Below, piece after piece: positions 61,512-64,000 of a stretch of DNA of 64,000 nucleotides. Each line of letters begins with the position of its first letter. Position 1 is the first letter of the stretch. Location: NCBI GenBank assembly GCA_037045645.1, contig JBAOIH010000010.1, positions 124,001 to 188,000 on the forward strand, given 5' to 3'. Position numbers and translations under genes: made by a program. The DNA is from Nocardioides sp. GTDB taxonomy: Bacteria > Actinomycetota > Actinomycetes > Propionibacteriales > Nocardioidaceae. The notes beneath the pieces are model-generated. The model made no database searches. It was not told where the DNA came from and was given only the letters and a program-made list of their open reading frames with translations.

Positions 61512-62557
61512 GCCTGACGCTGCACGTGGACGGTGACTGCTGGCGTACGCACTTGCGCGCGCTGGCCGACTCCGAACCCGCACTGGTGCCGGTCGTCAAG
61601 GGCAACGGCTACGGCTTCGGCCTGGCCCGGCTCGCACGCAAAGCCGAGTGGCTCGGCGTCGACACGTTGGCCGTGGGGACGTACGACGAGGTCTCGGCCG
61701 TCGAGCCGCGCTTCGACCAAGACCTGTTGGTGCTCACGCCGTGGCGTCCGTTCGGGGCGGCGAAAGATCAGCAGTCCAATCCCCGACTGATTCACACGGT
61801 CAGCCGTGTCGTCGACATCGCCGACCTGCTCAACACCCAGCCGGGAGCGCGCTTCGTACTCGAACGCGCCACCTCGATGCTGCGCCACGGCATGGACGCG
61901 CGCGCCTTGCGGGCAGCGGGAAGGGTCCTCAAGGAGGCCGGGCGGCACCGCCTCGAGGGCATCGCATTGCATCTGCCACTGGAGCAGGGATCGCACCTGT
62001 CCGAGGTGCAGCGGCTGATGCACGACGTCGTCGCCGCCGAACTCGACACCCGCACGATCTGGGTCAGCCACCTGACCCGCGGCGAGCTGGCCAGCCTGCG
62101 CGCCGCCTTCCCCGAGTACGTCTTCCGTCCCCGCATCGGCACCGATCTATGGCTCGGCGAACGGGCGGCCCTGCGGGTCACCGCAACAGTGCTCGACGTC
62201 CACCCGGTGCAGCGTGGCGACGTCTTCGGCTACCGCGGGCGTACGGCTCCTCGTGCCGGCCACGTCCTGGTCGTCTCCGGCGGGACCGCACACGGCATCG
62301 GGTTGGAGTCGCCGACCGGCGACACGTCGCTGAAGTCGCGCGCGGCCAGCATCGCGCGCGGCGGGCTCGACGCGATGGGATTCGTACGCTCCCCCTACTC
62401 CATCGACGGAAAGCAGCGGCTCTTCGCCGAGCCGCCGCACATGCAGGCCTCGATGTTGTTCCTGCCCGCCGGTGCGCGGGTGCCGCACGTGGGGGATGAG
62501 ATCGACGTACGGGTCCGGTTCACCGCGACGCAGTTCGACCGGGTGGTCGTCAGTTAG
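61508..62557 (+). CDS. Alanine racemase family protein
   Basis: A 349-residue fold-type III PLP enzyme like alanine racemase, which makes D-alanine for peptidoglycan. The PLP lysine is in VPVVKGNGYGFGLARLA near residue 33. The catalytic Tyr region is not placed with certainty, and the protein is shorter than typical alr (~370), so a racemase for another amino acid or a related function is possible. It is coupled to the Fem-type gene by ATGA, which points to a cell-wall role. Confidence 0.85.
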   Translation: MSLTLHVDGDCWRTHLRALADSEPALVPVVKGNGYGFGLARLARKAEWLGVDTLAVGTYDEVSAVEPRFDQDLLVLTPWRPFGAAKDQQSNPRLIHTVSRVVDIADLLNTQPGARFVLERATSMLRHGMDARALRAAGRVLKEAGRHRLEGIALHLPLEQGSHLSEVQRLMHDVVAAELDTRTIWVSHLTRGELASLRAAFPEYVFRPRIGTDLWLGERAALRVTATVLDVHPVQRGDVFGYRGRTAPRAGHVLVVSGGTAHGIGLESPTGDTSLKSRAASIARGGLDAMGFVRSPYSIDGKQRLFAEPPHMQASMLFLPAGARVPHVGDEIDVRVRFTATQFDRVVVS

Positions 62558-62721
62558 GTGGTTTCGAGACGCCGCTGCGCGGCTCCTCAACCACCGGAGG
62601 ACGGGCTGCGCGGCTCCTCAACCACCGGAGGACGGGCTGCGCCCTCCTCGACCACCGGAGGACGGGCTGCGCCCTCCTCGACCACCGGAGGACGGGCTGC
62701 GCCCTCCTCGACCACCGCCGC
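62558..62721. repeat. Family A repeat with 30-base tandem units
   Basis: A GTGGTTTCGAGACGCCGCTG copy (62558) runs into four or five tandem units of about 30 bases (CTCCTC-ACCACCGGAGGACG-GGCTGCGC) starting at 62583, 62614, 62644, 62674 and 62704. The units encode VVEEGAARPP repeats at the C-terminus of the DUF2029 gene on the minus strand. Confidence 0.9.
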
Positions 62722-64000
62722 GCGCACGGGGTCCTGCTCGGGGTGGTACATGTCCCGCACGACCATTGCGCACAGATACAACTCGGCGGCCATGCGCAAC
62801 ACGATGGCGATCCAGTACGTCACCGCGTCGCCGTCGGAGCTGCCCGGAGCCAGGAACCCGCCGAGATACCACCACACGGACGCGAAATAGAGCGTCTCGC
62901 CCACCTGCCAGATCAACAGGTCTCGCCAACGCGGGCGCGCCATCACGGCCAGTGGCAGCAACCACAACACGTACTGCGGTGAATACACCTTGTTGACCAG
63001 CAGGAAGCCCACCACGATCAGGAAGCCCAGTTGGGCGAAGCGCGGGTTCACCGGCGCTCGCAACCCGACGATCAAGACGACCACGCACCAGGCGATGAAG
63101 AAGATCCAGGAGCCCCTGTTGATCGTCTCGGGAGTGAAGGTCTTGTCCATCGCCTGCGAGAGCACCAGCCAGATCGAGCCCAGATCCGCGCCTCGGGAGG
63201 AGTTGAACTCCCAGAAGTGCTTCCACTGTGCCGGGCCGGTCAGCAGCGCGGGCGCATTGACCAGCACCCAGGTGATGATCGAGGTCGACACGACGTTGAA
63301 GAAGTCGGCCAGTCGCTTCGACCGCAGACAGATGATCAGCAGCCCGCCGAGCAGGAACAGTGGATAGAGCTTCGTCGCGACACCGAGCCCGATCATGATC
63401 CCGGTCCATGTCGGCGACCCGCGAGTCCACGCCCACAGTGCCCCTGCGACGAAGAGCACCGCTACCAGATCCCAGTTCACCAGGCCCGAGAGCGCCAGCG
63501 TCGGCGCCAGCGCGAAGGGCGCGGCATCCCAGGGGCGTCCCGGATTGACCCGGGTCAGCAACCCCGCGGCCAGCAGCGTCACCAGCGCGAAGCCGATCGC
63601 GTTCACGACGACGTAGACCCGGACCTCCTTGACGATCTGCTTATCGCCCCAGAAGGAATCGACCGGCACCGCGGCTCGTTGCGCCAGGTCCGGTGCGCCG
63701 GTCACCCAGTGGGTGACGTACGCGGTGCCCCAGGCCCAATAGGAGATGCCGACGGGATACTCCATCACCTCGGGGTAGCGCCGCCGCGTCTCGGTGTCCT
63801 CGGAGTACGGCCACTCGAGCTCGGCCATCCCGCGCCCGGTGTAGAGGTAGGGCAGGTCGGAATAGCACATGTGGGTGTAGCGGGACTCGCCGTTGGTCCA
63901 GGACGCGTCGTAGCAATTGCCCTTCTGCCACATCCCCACCGCGAACGTGAGTGCGGTCAGCACCAAGATCACCCGCAGCGGCGTCCACCAGCGGTGCCGG
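62587..64000 (-). CDS. DUF2029 (GT87-like) integral membrane protein, N-terminus beyond window
   Basis: At least 460 visible residues of a multi-spanning protein of the DUF2029/GT87 type, which in mycobacteria includes mannosyltransferases acting on polyprenyl-phosphate sugars. The frame stays open to the window end (RHRWWTPLRVILVLTAL), so the true start lies outside. Conserved-looking loop: CYSDLPYLYTGRGMAELEWPY. Many hydrophobic helices follow, e.g. IMIGLGVATKLYPLFLLGGL. The C-terminus is VVEEGAARPP repeated three times, then VVEEPRSPSSGG, all from a family A tandem repeat. Neighbourhood with rpsF-ssb resembles that of Rv0051 in mycobacteria. Confidence 0.88.
   Translation of the reverse strand, partial: RHRWWTPLRVILVLTALTFAVGMWQKGNCYDASWTNGESRYTHMCYSDLPYLYTGRGMAELEWPYSEDTETRRRYPEVMEYPVGISYWAWGTAYVTHWVTGAPDLAQRAAVPVDSFWGDKQIVKEVRVYVVVNAIGFALVTLLAAGLLTRVNPGRPWDAAPFALAPTLALSGLVNWDLVAVLFVAGALWAWTRGSPTWTGIMIGLGVATKLYPLFLLGGLLIICLRSKRLADFFNVVSTSIITWVLVNAPALLTGPAQWKHFWEFNSSRGADLGSIWLVLSQAMDKTFTPETINRGSWIFFIAWCVVVLIVGLRAPVNPRFAQLGFLIVVGFLLVNKVYSPQYVLWLLPLAVMARPRWRDLLIWQVGETLYFASVWWYLGGFLAPGSSDGDAVTYWIAIVLRMAAELYLCAMVVRDMYHPEQDPVRAAVVEEGAARPPVVEEGAARPPVVEEGAARPPVVEEPRSPSSGG

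Noticed and set aside
62583..62721. CRISPR-like tandem repeat
   Set aside because: Units of 30 bases follow each other without unique spacers, and lie in a coding frame; no cas genes present.
1..64000. tRNA or rRNA genes
   Set aside because: No cloverleaf with conserved arm sequences or rRNA core sequence was recognised by eye; a tRNA search could still find one.

Overview
The window is high-GC DNA from an actinobacterium, most plausibly a Nocardioides-like member of the Propionibacteriales. This rests on the gene content (actinobacterial-type [NiFe] hydrogenase, MMPL/TetR pair, LtrA, DUF2029 protein), on frequent GTG/TTG starts and translationally coupled stop/start overlaps, and on the rplI-rpsR-ssb-rpsF order near dnaB. 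No rRNA, tRNA or CRISPR array was seen. Species-level placement is inference.

Layout. 1-2.3 kb: an MMPL transporter, cut by the window edge, with its TetR regulator. 2.4-5.3 kb: a frameshifted acyl-ACP-reductase-like gene coupled to an SDR oxidoreductase. 5.3-8.6 kb: pta-ackA. 8.7-9.5 kb: a patatin-like protein. 9.7-25.2 kb: the centrepiece, a complete group 1h (actinobacterial-type, high-affinity) hydrogenase locus. One arm (minus) is AraC-type regulator, hypA, hypB and an unknown gene. The divergent arm (plus) is DUF1641, small subunit, large subunit, maturation protease, TPR-like protein, NifU/Rieske fusion, NHL-repeat protein, hypF, hypC, hypD, hypE. Almost every junction overlaps by 1-4 bases, so each arm looks like one operon. 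The set covers structural subunits, all six Hyp factors, the C-terminal protease and candidate electron-transfer partners, which fits scavenging of trace H2.

25-48 kb is a mixed accessory and housekeeping stretch: CorC-type protein, L-2-hydroxyglutarate oxidase, LtrA, an aminotransferase, one intact and one decayed IS630-family transposase facing each other, GH3 beta-glucosidase, a small alarmone synthetase, two paralogous small GNATs around a DUF488 gene, aldehyde dehydrogenase, CDF exporter, a topoisomerase IB remnant, a universal stress protein, an APC permease, a molybdopterin oxidoreductase, lipoproteins and a frameshifted yaaA. 48-52 kb holds a secreted glycine-rich protein and a probable sulfur-stress module: a CoA-disulfide reductase/rhodanese fusion, a CsoR/CstR-type repressor that lacks the copper histidine, and two matching operators. 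52-64 kb is core: dnaB, MATE transporter, rplI-rpsR-ssb-rpsF, a C-terminally anchored Ser/Thr kinase, endonuclease IV, a Fem-type ligase, alanine racemase and a DUF2029 membrane protein running off the end.

Four families of short, mostly hairpin-forming repeats are scattered between genes. The commonest family has entered coding sequence: it lies in frame inside the Fem-type gene and forms the C-terminus of the DUF2029 protein. Three genes or remnants carry apparent single-base insertions (2460-4506, 39819-39972, 45847-46633), which may be real decay or assembly error.
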